Below are positions 52,235 to 61,988 of a stretch of DNA of 64,000 nucleotides, in pieces; positions within the stretch are counted from its first letter, which is position 1, and each line of letters opens with the position of its first letter. The stretch comes from an uncultured Winogradskyella sp. (GTDB taxonomy: Bacteria; Bacteroidota; Bacteroidia; Flavobacteriales; Flavobacteriaceae), in contig NZ_CANMJY010000007.1 of NCBI RefSeq assembly GCF_947498345.1, positions 160,040 to 224,039 of the forward strand. Direction: 5' to 3'. Both the position numbers and the translations under genes were made by a program. The notes under the pieces were generated by a model that saw only the letters and a program-made list of their open reading frames with translations, had not been told where the DNA came from and searched no databases.

Positions 52235-55200
52235 GTGAGCAAAACGCTTATCTCGCAAACGTATGCACAGGCTTTGCAATTGCAAAATCTGCAGGATTTT
52301 ATTGTCCAGCCCGAAGGGAAAACACATTTAAAAGGTCTTGTTGGTTCTTCATTTTCAATAACTATAGCAGCAGCATTTAAATCAGTAGAAAAACCATTTC
52401 TTTTAGTCTTTAATGACAAAGAAGAAGCTGCGTATTACCTTAATGATTTAGAGCAACTCATTAATGATAAGGATGTATTATTCTATCCAGGTAGTTATAG
52501 AAGACCATACCAAATTGAAGAAACCAATAATGCTAACGTGCTTTTAAGAGCTGAAGTTTTAAACCGAATTAACTCACGGAAAAAACCAGCAATCATTGTT
52601 ACATATCCTGATGCCTTGTTTGAAAAAGTCGTCACAAAAAGAGAATTAGAGAAAAACACCTTAAAGATTTCTGTTGGTAACGAATTGAGCATCGATTTTG
52701 TAAATGAAGTACTGTTTGAATATAAATTTAAGCGTGTTGATTTTGTTACTGAACCAGGTGAATTTTCAGTGCGTGGAGGTATTATAGATGTGTTTTCATT
52801 TTCGCATGATGAGCCTTATCGCATAGAGTTTTTTGGTGATGAGGTTGATAGTATTAGAACCTTTGATGTTGAAACCCAGTTATCTACTGAGCGTATAAAA
52901 AAGGTGAGTATTATACCCAATGTTGCCAATAAACAAATTGCAGAAAAACGGGAAAGCTTCCTTAAGTACATTTCTAATAAAACTGTAGTTTTTGCTAAAA
53001 ATGCACCACTTTTATTTTCCAGGATCGATGCGTTTTACGAAAAAGCTGTTGAAGCATTTAATGCCTTAAATAGTGATTTAAGGCATGCTTCACCCGATGA
53101 ATTGTTTTGTAATTCAGAATTACTAAAGCGTCAGTTTTTAGAGTACAATCTTGTTGAATTTGGGTCTGATACTATAATGTCTGGTAATACAATTACCTTT
53201 AACACAAAACCTCAGCCTTCATTCAATAAACAATTCAATTTATTAATTGAAAATCTTAACGAAAATCATCTTAACGGCATTACTAATTATATAGCTTGTG
53301 TAAGTGAGCAACAAGCCAAACGCTTTCATGATATTTTTGAAGACCATGAAGCTGAGGTACATTATAAAACAGTTGTGCTATCTCTTTATCAGGGATTTAT
53401 TGACGAGGAACGTAAAATTGCAGTGTATACGGACCATCAAATCTTTGATCGCTACCATAAATTTCACCTAAAGAATGGATATGCTAAAAAGCAGGCCATT
53501 ACATTAAAAGAACTAACTAATCTCGAAATAGGTGATTATGTAACACATATAGACCATGGTATCGGTAAGTTTGGTGGACTTCAAAAAATAGATGTAGAAG
53601 GTAAAAAACAGGAAGCTATAAAATTAGTTTATGGGGAGCGCGATGTGTTGTATTTAAGCATTCACTCTTTACATAAAATCACCAAATTTAATGGTAAAGA
53701 TGGCAAACCACCCAAAATCTATAAGCTAGGAAGCAAAGCCTGGAAAACCTTAAAACAGAAGACCAAATCAAGAGTTAAAGAAATTGCTTTCAATCTCATC
53801 AAACTCTATGCTAAGCGCAAGTTGAAAAAGGGCTTTCAATATGCTCCAGATAGCTACATGCAACACGAACTGGAAGCTTCTTTTGTATATGAAGACACAC
53901 CAGACCAAATTACTTCTACAGCAGATATAAAAGCTGATATGGAGAGCGAACGACCAATGGATCGCCTGGTTTGTGGTGATGTTGGTTTTGGTAAGACTGA
54001 AGTTGCTATAAGAGCAGCTTTTAAAGCGGTTGATAATGGCAAGCAAGTAGCAATTTTAGTGCCAACGACTATTTTGGCGTACCAACATTATCGCACATTT
54101 ACTGAGCGTTTAAAAGACTTTCCTGTAGCTGTAGATTATGTTAACCGCTTTAGAACGGCGAAAGAAAAACGATTAACATTAGAAGGCTTAGAAAAAGGAA
54201 GCGTTGATATTGTTATTGGCACGCATCAGCTTGCTAATAAAAATGTAAAGTTTAAAGACTTGGGTTTGCTTATAGTAGATGAAGAACAGAAGTTTGGTGT
54301 TGCTGTAAAAGAAAAGCTAAAGACCATAAAAGAAAATGTTGATGTGTTAACATTGACAGCTACCCCTATCCCTAGAACGCTTCAATTTAGTTTAATGGCT
54401 GCAAGAGACTTGTCGGTTATTACCACTGCACCACCTAACCGTTATCCAATTGAAAGCCGCGTAATTCGTTTTAGTGAAGACATCATTAGAGATGCAATTA
54501 GTTACGAAATTCAACGTGGAGGTCAAGTGTTTTTTATTCACAATAGAATTGAAAACATTAAAGAGGTTGCTGGGGTGATTCAACGTTTAGTACCCGATGC
54601 CAAAATCGCTATAGGTCATGGCCAACTCGATGGTAAAAAACTAGAGCAACTTATGCTCGCTTTTATGAATGGTGAGTTCGATGTTTTAGTAAGTACCACT
54701 ATTGTAGAAAGTGGCTTGGATGTACCAAATGCTAATACTATATTTATCAACAACGCTAATAATTTTGGCTTGAGCGACCTCCATCAAATGCGCGGTCGCG
54801 TAGGTCGTAGTAATAAAAAAGCCTTCTGTTATTTCATTACTCCCGAGTATTCTGCCATGACTACTGATGCTCGTAAGCGAATTACAGCTTTAGAGCAGTT
54901 TACTGAATTAGGAAGTGGTTTCAATATCGCTATGAAGGATTTAGAAATTAGAGGTGCAGGTGATTTATTAGGTGGCGAACAGAGTGGATTTATCAATGAT
55001 ATCGGTTTTGATACCTATCAAAAAATACTAAATGAAGCTATTGAAGAATTAAAAGAAGCAGAATTTGCTGATTTATATAAAGATGACGGCAAACCTAAGC
55101 AGTATGTTAAAGACATTACTATCGATACGGATTTTGAGCTATTATTTCCAGATGATTATGTCAATAATATTACTGAGCGCTTGAACCTTTACACCAAGTT

Positions 55201-55567
55201 AAATACTATTAAAACTGAAGAAGGGCTTAAACAATTTGAATCTGAAGTTATTGATCGTTTTGGGGAATTCCCTTCTCAAGTTGTTGATTTATTTGATAGT
55301 GTGAGATTGAAATGGATTGCTATAGAAATGGGGCTTGAAAAAATTATTATGAAACAAGGCAAATTGATCGGGTATTTTATTCAAGACCAACAAAGTAAGT
55401 TTTATCAAAGTGAGGCATTTACTAAAGTGTTACATTTTGTCCAGATGAATACAGGCAAATGTAAAATGAAAGAAAAACAAACAAGAAATGGTTTACGCTT
55501 ACTCATTACATTCGAGAATATAACATCTACAAAGAAAGCCCTTGACGCACTTTCAAAACTCAATTGA
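52235..55567 (+). CDS. mfd: Transcription-repair coupling factor
   Basis: SF2 DNA translocase that removes stalled RNA polymerase and recruits UvrA. 1110 residues from a GTG start. The N-terminal UvrB-homology region is followed by an RNA-polymerase-interaction (CarD-like) domain about 430-510 (DYVTHIDHGIGKFGGLQKI). The ATPase core has GDVGFGKTEVAIRAAF (Walker A), LLIVDEEQKFGVAVKE (DEEQ), LTATPIPRTLQFSLMAARDLSVI and QMRGRVGRSNKKAFCYF. The C-terminal TRCF domain ends the protein. It is followed 19 nt later by the EamA gene. Confidence 0.97.
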   Translation: MSKTLISQTYAQALQLQNLQDFIVQPEGKTHLKGLVGSSFSITIAAAFKSVEKPFLLVFNDKEEAAYYLNDLEQLINDKDVLFYPGSYRRPYQIEETNNANVLLRAEVLNRINSRKKPAIIVTYPDALFEKVVTKRELEKNTLKISVGNELSIDFVNEVLFEYKFKRVDFVTEPGEFSVRGGIIDVFSFSHDEPYRIEFFGDEVDSIRTFDVETQLSTERIKKVSIIPNVANKQIAEKRESFLKYISNKTVVFAKNAPLLFSRIDAFYEKAVEAFNALNSDLRHASPDELFCNSELLKRQFLEYNLVEFGSDTIMSGNTITFNTKPQPSFNKQFNLLIENLNENHLNGITNYIACVSEQQAKRFHDIFEDHEAEVHYKTVVLSLYQGFIDEERKIAVYTDHQIFDRYHKFHLKNGYAKKQAITLKELTNLEIGDYVTHIDHGIGKFGGLQKIDVEGKKQEAIKLVYGERDVLYLSIHSLHKITKFNGKDGKPPKIYKLGSKAWKTLKQKTKSRVKEIAFNLIKLYAKRKLKKGFQYAPDSYMQHELEASFVYEDTPDQITSTADIKADMESERPMDRLVCGDVGFGKTEVAIRAAFKAVDNGKQVAILVPTTILAYQHYRTFTERLKDFPVAVDYVNRFRTAKEKRLTLEGLEKGSVDIVIGTHQLANKNVKFKDLGLLIVDEEQKFGVAVKEKLKTIKENVDVLTLTATPIPRTLQFSLMAARDLSVITTAPPNRYPIESRVIRFSEDIIRDAISYEIQRGGQVFFIHNRIENIKEVAGVIQRLVPDAKIAIGHGQLDGKKLEQLMLAFMNGEFDVLVSTTIVESGLDVPNANTIFINNANNFGLSDLHQMRGRVGRSNKKAFCYFITPEYSAMTTDARKRITALEQFTELGSGFNIAMKDLEIRGAGDLLGGEQSGFINDIGFDTYQKILNEAIEELKEAEFADLYKDDGKPKQYVKDITIDTDFELLFPDDYVNNITERLNLYTKLNTIKTEEGLKQFESEVIDRFGEFPSQVVDLFDSVRLKWIAIEMGLEKIIMKQGKLIGYFIQDQQSKFYQSEAFTKVLHFVQMNTGKCKMKEKQTRNGLRLLITFENITSTKKALDALSKLN

Positions 55568-55586
55568 ATTGACAAATTTTAAATGA

Positions 55587-56450
55587 ATGAAACAAAACGC
55601 TCATTTAAACCATTTACTCTGGCTTACCGTTGCTACCATTTTTATTAGCACATCTGGCGCTTTAGGGAAATTTATAGATATGCCTACGTCTGTTGTTATT
55701 TGGTGGCGCTCAATTTTGGCAGCAATTTTTCTGTTTACGTTCTGTTTATACAAAGGCATTAGCTTAAAAATTAATAGTGGTAAAGACCATTGGACATTTG
55801 TACTTGGAGCACTTTTTATGGGCGCACATTGGGTGACATATTTCTATGCCTTAAAATTGTCTAATGTTGCTATTGGTATGCTGTCATTGTTTACATTTCC
55901 GGTTATAACAGCACTATTAGAACCTTTATTTTCTAAAGCGAAACCCGACGCCATTCATATTGTTTTAGGCATTATCGTTCTCTTAGGTGTATACATTTTA
56001 GCTCCAGATTTTAACATAGAAAGTGGTCAATTTAAAGGTGTACTATTTGGTTTAATATCTGCATTATGTTACGCACTCAGAATTTTAATTTTAAAAGGAG
56101 AAGTTACTAAATACAATAGTACTATGCTTATGTTTTATCAAGTAGCCATCATAAGCATCGTGTTACTTCCTGTTTTGTACTTTGAAAGTACAGCTAACAT
56201 TACTACTCAATATCCATATGTTATAATTTTGGCACTACTCACTACAGCTGTTGGACATACCTTATTTGTTAATAGTTTAAAATACTTTAAGGCAAGCACG
56301 GCAAGTATTATTGGTAGTGCACAACCTGTTTTTGGAATTATAATTGCCTATTTTTTCTTGAAAGAAACACCAACAATACATACATTTGTTGGAGGCGCCT
56401 TAATCCTTTGTACCGTTGTTATAGAAAGTATTAGATCTAAAAAGACATAA
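55587..56450 (+). CDS. EamA/DMT family transporter
   Basis: A 287-residue inner-membrane protein with ten hydrophobic segments in two EamA repeats (about 10-140 and 150-285). SNVAIGMLSLFTFPVITALLEPLF and KASTASIIGSAQPVFGIIIAYFFLKE are typical of the drug/metabolite transporter superfamily. The substrate is unknown; amino-acid or nucleotide-sugar export are common for the group. It begins 19 nt after the mfd stop. Confidence 0.92.
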   Translation: MKQNAHLNHLLWLTVATIFISTSGALGKFIDMPTSVVIWWRSILAAIFLFTFCLYKGISLKINSGKDHWTFVLGALFMGAHWVTYFYALKLSNVAIGMLSLFTFPVITALLEPLFSKAKPDAIHIVLGIIVLLGVYILAPDFNIESGQFKGVLFGLISALCYALRILILKGEVTKYNSTMLMFYQVAIISIVLLPVLYFESTANITTQYPYVIILALLTTAVGHTLFVNSLKYFKASTASIIGSAQPVFGIIIAYFFLKETPTIHTFVGGALILCTVVIESIRSKKT

Positions 56451-56493
56451 TGGCTTAATTATTGAAGTCGTTATAACAATAAAATTATATAAA

Positions 56494-57795
56494 ATGAAAA
56501 AAACAGTATTCATCCTTTGTATACTTCCTCTATTAACTTTTAGTCAGAGTGTAAAAGGTACATTTTCGCCAGCAGAAGATTTTTCCTATGCGTTTTTATA
56601 CCAAGCCACACCAGAAGGGGCTAACTACGTTAATCGTGGCCAGTTAGATCGTGAAGGTAATTTTGAAATCCCATTAGATTCTACTGTTGCCCCAGGTATT
56701 TATAAGATTGTATATGCAATTCCACCAGAAGAAAATAATTTCGACTTTATTTATGATGGTAAAGAAACTGTGGCTTTTAATTTTAGTTATGATAAAGGTG
56801 TAGAATTCACAGAATCTGAAGAAAATAAACTTTGGAATTCGTACTTGCATAGTATGGATATGGTTAACCAAACGATTAGTAATTACTATTCTAAAGCCAA
56901 TACTGATGAGGAAGGGTTTAATTCTATTTTTAAGGTTGTAAAAGACACACAATTAGCTTATGAAGAATCGGCCAATGGCAGATTGGTTTCTGCTTTTATA
57001 ATGGCTAACAGACCTTATATTCCTACGATGTATGAAGATATAAGTACCTACTCAAACAATCTTAAAAACAACTTTCTAAGTCATATAGATTTTAGTAATT
57101 ATTTATTACAGAGCTCCTCATTTTTAGTCGATCGTGTTACGAGTTATGTGTTTGATATTGTAGATAGTCCAAGTAATACTACATATAAAAAACACGTAGA
57201 TGATGTTGCACATAGCATTAGTGATTTTGATCTGGTAATTAAAGCCAATTTAATAGAAATCTTATGGCAGCGATTTGTAACCTTAGAAAATCATGAATTG
57301 GCTAATTATATAACTGATAAATACCTTTTACAATTGGCTAAAAAGACTGAAAATAAAGTCTTAGCAGAAACCATCAACTCTTATAAAAACACCTCTTTAG
57401 GAACCAAAGCGCCTAATTTTGAAATTAGCTCTGGCGAAGACACTACAACCCTTCACGATTTAAAAGGCTCGGAATATTATCTGCTTGTGTTTTGGAGTAG
57501 TGGTTGTGGGCATTGTTTAAACGAGCTCCCAAAAGTAAAAGCGCTTGTAGCTAAAAAATCAAACATAAAAGTAGTTGCCTTTGGCCTTGAGGGTGAACCC
57601 ACTCAATGGACAGAAGCCATTAAAAATTATCCTGATTTTATCCATAACATTGGTTTGGGTAAATGGGAAAACCCCATTGTAAAAACCTATGGGGTCGCAG
57701 CCACACCAATGTACTTTTTGTTAAGTGCAGACAAGATTATTATGGCGAAACCTTATGCATTTGAAGATTTGGAAGTGGTGTTGAAGGATTTGTAA
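56494..57795 (+). CDS. Thioredoxin-fold (TlpA-like) lipoprotein or periplasmic protein
   Basis: A 433-residue exported protein with a signal peptide (MKKTVFILCILPLLTFSQS). An N-terminal DUF4369-like beta domain (about 18-125) is followed by a helical middle. The C-terminal thioredoxin domain (about 300-433) has APNFEISSGEDTTTLHDLKGSEYYLLVFWSSGCGHCLNELPKVKA, with the redox-active CGHC, and AATPMYFLLSADK, the cis-proline loop. A disulfide reductase or cytochrome-maturation-like role is likely. Ends before a perfect palindrome. Confidence 0.9.
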   Translation: MKKTVFILCILPLLTFSQSVKGTFSPAEDFSYAFLYQATPEGANYVNRGQLDREGNFEIPLDSTVAPGIYKIVYAIPPEENNFDFIYDGKETVAFNFSYDKGVEFTESEENKLWNSYLHSMDMVNQTISNYYSKANTDEEGFNSIFKVVKDTQLAYEESANGRLVSAFIMANRPYIPTMYEDISTYSNNLKNNFLSHIDFSNYLLQSSSFLVDRVTSYVFDIVDSPSNTTYKKHVDDVAHSISDFDLVIKANLIEILWQRFVTLENHELANYITDKYLLQLAKKTENKVLAETINSYKNTSLGTKAPNFEISSGEDTTTLHDLKGSEYYLLVFWSSGCGHCLNELPKVKALVAKKSNIKVVAFGLEGEPTQWTEAIKNYPDFIHNIGLGKWENPIVKTYGVAATPMYFLLSADKIIMAKPYAFEDLEVVLKDL

Positions 57796-57816
57796 TATAT
57801 TGACCATAAAAACATA

Positions 57817-57846
57817 CAAAGCCCAATTCAATTGAATTGGGCTTTG
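57817..57846. terminator. Perfect 30-bp palindrome, probable terminator
   Basis: CAAAGCCCAATTCAA followed by its exact reverse complement. It folds into a 13-15 bp hairpin 21 nt after the thioredoxin-fold gene. There is no T run after it, so it may be rho-independent only in part, or could be a protein-binding site. Confidence 0.6.
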
Positions 57847-58156
57847 TGATTATAACATTTCTTGACCGTATTTTATATTAAGGTAACCTTATTCCTTAAC
57901 CTTAGTAATTTTTACTATAATTAACCCTCAATTTAATCTCCAAAGACCATTTCCCACCAAGCAAAATGCTTAGTATTTTAAAGCAAAATGCTCTGTGTAA
58001 AGTCAAGAAGCCACTCTAACTTTATGGTCTAATTTCGACCTAACAGAACTAAGCAGTTAAAATTTATTGCTAAAGGGATATTTAGTGTAAACACATAAAA
58101 TTCCTACACTTTTTTCAGTTGGTCGATAAAACATAAATCGTTAAGACCTTTTTTCT
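57847..58156. promoter_or_regulatory. Intergenic region with direct repeat before the RHS cluster
   Basis: This about 310-bp stretch contains no ORF of note. AAGCAAAATGCT occurs twice (57959-57970 and 57981-57992), spaced 22 bp apart, about two turns of the helix, and each copy is itself near-palindromic (AGCA...TGCT). This is a reasonable operator arrangement for the RHS cluster that starts at 58157. No exact TAnnTTTG element was recognised. Confidence 0.4.
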
Positions 58157-61100
58157 ATGAAAACGTATTTCAACATCCTTATGAGCATCTTTATGCTCAC
58201 ATTTTCAATTGGCACCTTGGCACAAGAGTTGCCAAATGTTGTCCCTCCCTCTCCTGAGGCTGCGGAATTGATTAAGTACTCGCAAACGGAAGTATCCCCT
58301 TATACAGGTCTTCCAAGTATATCCATCCCCTTTTATACCATAAGCCATAAAGGGGTTTCTGTTCCCATTGGTCTGGGATATAGTGGAGGTGGCATCAAAG
58401 TAACCGATATTGCGTCCTGGGCAGGTCTGGGATGGAATCTACAAGCTGGTGGGTTGGTCAGTAGGACTATAAGGGGATTACCAGATGATAGCTCATTGGG
58501 ATGTATGAACACACCTTTTACTGTTGAGGATTTAACCAATGGAAACAGTAGTTATAAGTATAATCAGCTAGATACTGATAATGCAACAGATAGGGATTAT
58601 CAGCCTGATATTTTTAATTTTAGTCTCCCAGGTGGATCAGGTCAGTTCTTTTACGATGAAACATTAGATGAGTTCGTACAATACCCTAAAACAAACTTCA
58701 TCATAGAATCTATAGGTGGAACAGGTCGAATTACAGGATTTAGAATCACAGATACTCAAGGTATAAAGTATGAGTTTGGGATTGGTATATTAGATGAAGC
58801 CAGAGAGGCTATTTTAAGCGCAAAGACAAAGACACTGAGCAATGGTAATTTAATCACAGGTAATACAGCATTTTATTCTGCAGGAGGAACAAATGCATAT
58901 TATCAAACCTGGATGCTAACCTCAATTATCTTTCCAAATACCACCCAAAAAATCACATTTAACTATATAACAGAAAACAATGTTTTAACTAATATTCCGC
59001 AAGGTGAAGACTATGTTAAACCTGGAATCCATGCACCAACTAATGTTGATGGCAATTGTTTTGTGGAAACTTACAATCAAAATTACCTCGAAAAGACATT
59101 TGCTCAGCCTAAAATAGAAAGCATCGAATTTCCAAAGGGGAAGGTACTTTTTCAGAGAGGTACTTCTGAACGATCAGATTTAAATAATTCTTACCCATTA
59201 GAATATATAAAGTTACTTGATAATGATGGTAAGCTTATTAGACAGTTTAAGTTAAATACCTCGTATTTTATAAGCCCAAATGATGAGAATCCTTTTTTCG
59301 ATGTATATAATGAGGGGCAACACCGATTACGATTAGACTCTATTTCGCAGTATGATAAAAATTCTGTAAGTTCAATTCCTTACATATTCGAATACAACGC
59401 AGTTCCGTTACCAGATCGATTTTCAAGATCGCAGGACTATTTTGGCTATTATAATGGCAAATCTAATACAAGTCTGATTCCAAAATCGAGGTATACAATG
59501 TATAATTTTATTCATCGTCTTGGAGATGCTGATCGATCGATAGACCCTAATTATACTCAAGCCTGTATCTTAAAAAAGATAACATTCCCAACTGGAGGTT
59601 ATGAAGAATTTGTATGGGAAAACAATTTTATCCAACAACCCAACGCCCTTTCCCCAGAAGTAGATCAATATGTGGACCATTTAATTAAGAGTCCTGTAGT
59701 ACTACAAAACTCAGAGTGCCTGTTTGGGGATTCTGATCCAGATATTGACTTTTCAACACAATTCACATTAGACGTTAATAGCACAGGATGGGTAGATTTT
59801 CAAATTGCTATGGACGGCTGTCCAGGACCAGATCTTAACCTTACGACTTGCGCTTATAAGATTAGGTTAGAGGGAGTGGATACACCTTATTCTAATCCTA
59901 TATTACAGAGTGATTTTGAATTAGAACTTCTCCCTGGGAAAACCTATAAAATTACGGCAGAGTCTAATACGCCTATAACCTGTTACCCATGTCAAAACCA
60001 AAACTGTACCATAGGAGCGCCGAGATATTTACAAGTTGTTGCCAATCATTATACAGACCCTACACCTAATGAATTTATGTATGGTGGACTGCGCATAAAA
60101 GAAGTTAATACCTATTCTGATCAACAGGCATCACCTTTGTCGAGAAGCTATGACTACAATCTATTTGGGGGCAATCAACTTACTAGTGGAAAAACGATAA
60201 GATTTATTGACAATTTTATAGATAATTGGAGAATAATTTGCTTTGCGTCACCACATAGTGCAGATATACTCACCTTTAAATTGTTTTCTGATAATAGTAG
60301 CTCCATGTTACAGACCAAAGGAAGCTATGTAGGCTATACCAATGTTACCGAAACCTTTAATGGGGTTAACGGAACCGGCTATAAAGAATACGAATTTTCT
60401 ACCGATGGTTTCTTACAATTTGAAGCAACTCCTTCCCCAATAGGTTTTACTGCACCACCGATTCCAAACAACTTTGATTTTAAGCTAAATCCAGATTGGC
60501 TAAATGGTAATATTGATTCTTTAAGGGTATATGACAGATTAGGAACTCTAGTTCAGAAATCGATTTCTACATATGAAAGCTCTGGCAGTCAGTACAGCAA
60601 TTACTTTAGTGTTCAATCCATGCGTATGCCAGTACTCATTTTAGTAGGTGGAAGTATTTTTAGCGCTGAAAACTATAAAGCTACAAAGTACGATTATCAA
60701 ACCGAATACCATCGCTTAAAGTCACAGACCACAACAGAATACCGCAATACTGGAGACATTACAGTCACTAACGATTATTATTATGACAATAACCCACTTT
60801 TGGCATCACGCACCAGTACAGCACATAGCAGTGGTCATACGCAGGAGAACCATGTCACTTATGTGCAGGATTTGCAAAGCCCAACAACTGCCGAGCAGGA
60901 ACTCATCAATCAAGATCGCTACGAGACTATACAGACCGATGCCATTTTAAAGAACGGCAACACCATCCTATCACAGAATACTACTAAGACCGTATATCAC
61001 GATTGGGGTAGTGGTAGGATATTACCACAGATCGTTCAAACCCGAAAAGGTGAAGATTCTCAGAACAATGTATTTAAGGACCGTATTAAATTCCACTCCT

Positions 61101-61528
61101 ATGACAACTATGGTAATCCCAAGGAAGTCAGTAAAGTAGATGGGACAAGAATTATGTACGTATGGGGCTATAACGAAACTTTGCCAATTGCCAAGATTGA
61201 AAATGCCAGTTATGTAGGCATATCTACAAGTCTTAATAGTGCCATCTCAGCAGCAAAGAATGCTTCTTACAATGATGATGATGCAGCTTCAGAAGCGGCA
61301 CTTCGGGATGCCTTGGAGGCCTTGCGCAACCATCCCGATCTGCAACAGGCCATGGTCACGACCTATACTTATGACCCATTAATTGGTGTCACCAGTATGA
61401 CCGACCCTAAGGGCTATACCGTATACTACGAGTACGATGACTTTAACCGTCTGCAACGCGTTAAAGACCAGGATGGTAAAATCATGAGCGAGAACAAGTA
61501 CAACTACCATCTCCAATCCAACAACTAA
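58157..61528 (+). CDS. Secreted RHS/YD-repeat-type protein
   Basis: An 1123-residue exported protein with a signal peptide (about 1-22). The N-terminal part (LPNVVPPSPEAAELIKYSQTEVSPYTGLPSISIPFY and GYSGGGIKVTDIASWAGLGWNLQAGGLVSRTIRG) is the N-terminal region of Bacteroidota RHS-family surface proteins. The last about 150 residues carry RHS repeats (VTSMTDPKGYTVYYEYDDFNRLQRVKDQDGKIM). It has no toxin-like C-terminus. Base composition changes inside the gene, from about 30% GC at 59.0 kb to about 50% after about 60.75 kb. Confidence 0.85.
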   Translation: MKTYFNILMSIFMLTFSIGTLAQELPNVVPPSPEAAELIKYSQTEVSPYTGLPSISIPFYTISHKGVSVPIGLGYSGGGIKVTDIASWAGLGWNLQAGGLVSRTIRGLPDDSSLGCMNTPFTVEDLTNGNSSYKYNQLDTDNATDRDYQPDIFNFSLPGGSGQFFYDETLDEFVQYPKTNFIIESIGGTGRITGFRITDTQGIKYEFGIGILDEAREAILSAKTKTLSNGNLITGNTAFYSAGGTNAYYQTWMLTSIIFPNTTQKITFNYITENNVLTNIPQGEDYVKPGIHAPTNVDGNCFVETYNQNYLEKTFAQPKIESIEFPKGKVLFQRGTSERSDLNNSYPLEYIKLLDNDGKLIRQFKLNTSYFISPNDENPFFDVYNEGQHRLRLDSISQYDKNSVSSIPYIFEYNAVPLPDRFSRSQDYFGYYNGKSNTSLIPKSRYTMYNFIHRLGDADRSIDPNYTQACILKKITFPTGGYEEFVWENNFIQQPNALSPEVDQYVDHLIKSPVVLQNSECLFGDSDPDIDFSTQFTLDVNSTGWVDFQIAMDGCPGPDLNLTTCAYKIRLEGVDTPYSNPILQSDFELELLPGKTYKITAESNTPITCYPCQNQNCTIGAPRYLQVVANHYTDPTPNEFMYGGLRIKEVNTYSDQQASPLSRSYDYNLFGGNQLTSGKTIRFIDNFIDNWRIICFASPHSADILTFKLFSDNSSSMLQTKGSYVGYTNVTETFNGVNGTGYKEYEFSTDGFLQFEATPSPIGFTAPPIPNNFDFKLNPDWLNGNIDSLRVYDRLGTLVQKSISTYESSGSQYSNYFSVQSMRMPVLILVGGSIFSAENYKATKYDYQTEYHRLKSQTTTEYRNTGDITVTNDYYYDNNPLLASRTSTAHSSGHTQENHVTYVQDLQSPTTAEQELINQDRYETIQTDAILKNGNTILSQNTTKTVYHDWGSGRILPQIVQTRKGEDSQNNVFKDRIKFHSYDNYGNPKEVSKVDGTRIMYVWGYNETLPIAKIENASYVGISTSLNSAISAAKNASYNDDDAASEAALRDALEALRNHPDLQQAMVTTYTYDPLIGVTSMTDPKGYTVYYEYDDFNRLQRVKDQDGKIMSENKYNYHLQSNN

Positions 61529-61536
61529 AACATAAT

Positions 61537-61977
61537 ATGATGAAAACAGCACTAATAATCCATAAGATAGCCATAGTTTTTGTCCTTTGCCTTTTTGCAG
61601 GGACCTCTGGCGTATGTTCACAAAACCAAAACACCGATTGGTCTGCAGAAAGTTATCTGGTAACTGCTAACACTACCAAAGTTGAAATACATTCAATTCT
61701 AAGCAAGCAAGGCTCAAACTTTGTCTGGCAGCAGCTGGGTTACAATACCAACAGCTCTGATACTTATACCATCGTTGCAAGCTCAGGCAGTTGGGATACG
61801 CAAAACCATCTGGGAACACTCAGTTACGACCTTGAGTCCATTGACCAGCAAACGGCCACACTAAGTATCTCTGGCACAACTGAGACCATGACCATGACCC
61901 TGAGCATTCATCAGGCGGGCGGCAGTGATGATATTTACCTGTTTGAGATAGACACTGACACCTTAACCCACCTTTAA
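61537..61977 (+). CDS. Small secreted protein of the RHS cluster
   Basis: A 146-residue exported protein; the signal peptide (about 1-29) precedes a beta-rich domain with NTDWSAESYLVTANTTKVEIHSILSKQG and a final SDDIYLFEIDTDTLTHL. No family is recognised. It lies 8 nt after the first RHS gene and 11 nt before the next, so the three are surely one transcript. GC content is high like that of its neighbours. Confidence 0.75.
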   Translation: MMKTALIIHKIAIVFVLCLFAGTSGVCSQNQNTDWSAESYLVTANTTKVEIHSILSKQGSNFVWQQLGYNTNSSDTYTIVASSGSWDTQNHLGTLSYDLESIDQQTATLSISGTTETMTMTLSIHQAGGSDDIYLFEIDTDTLTHL

Positions 61978-61988
61978 AACAAGAGATC

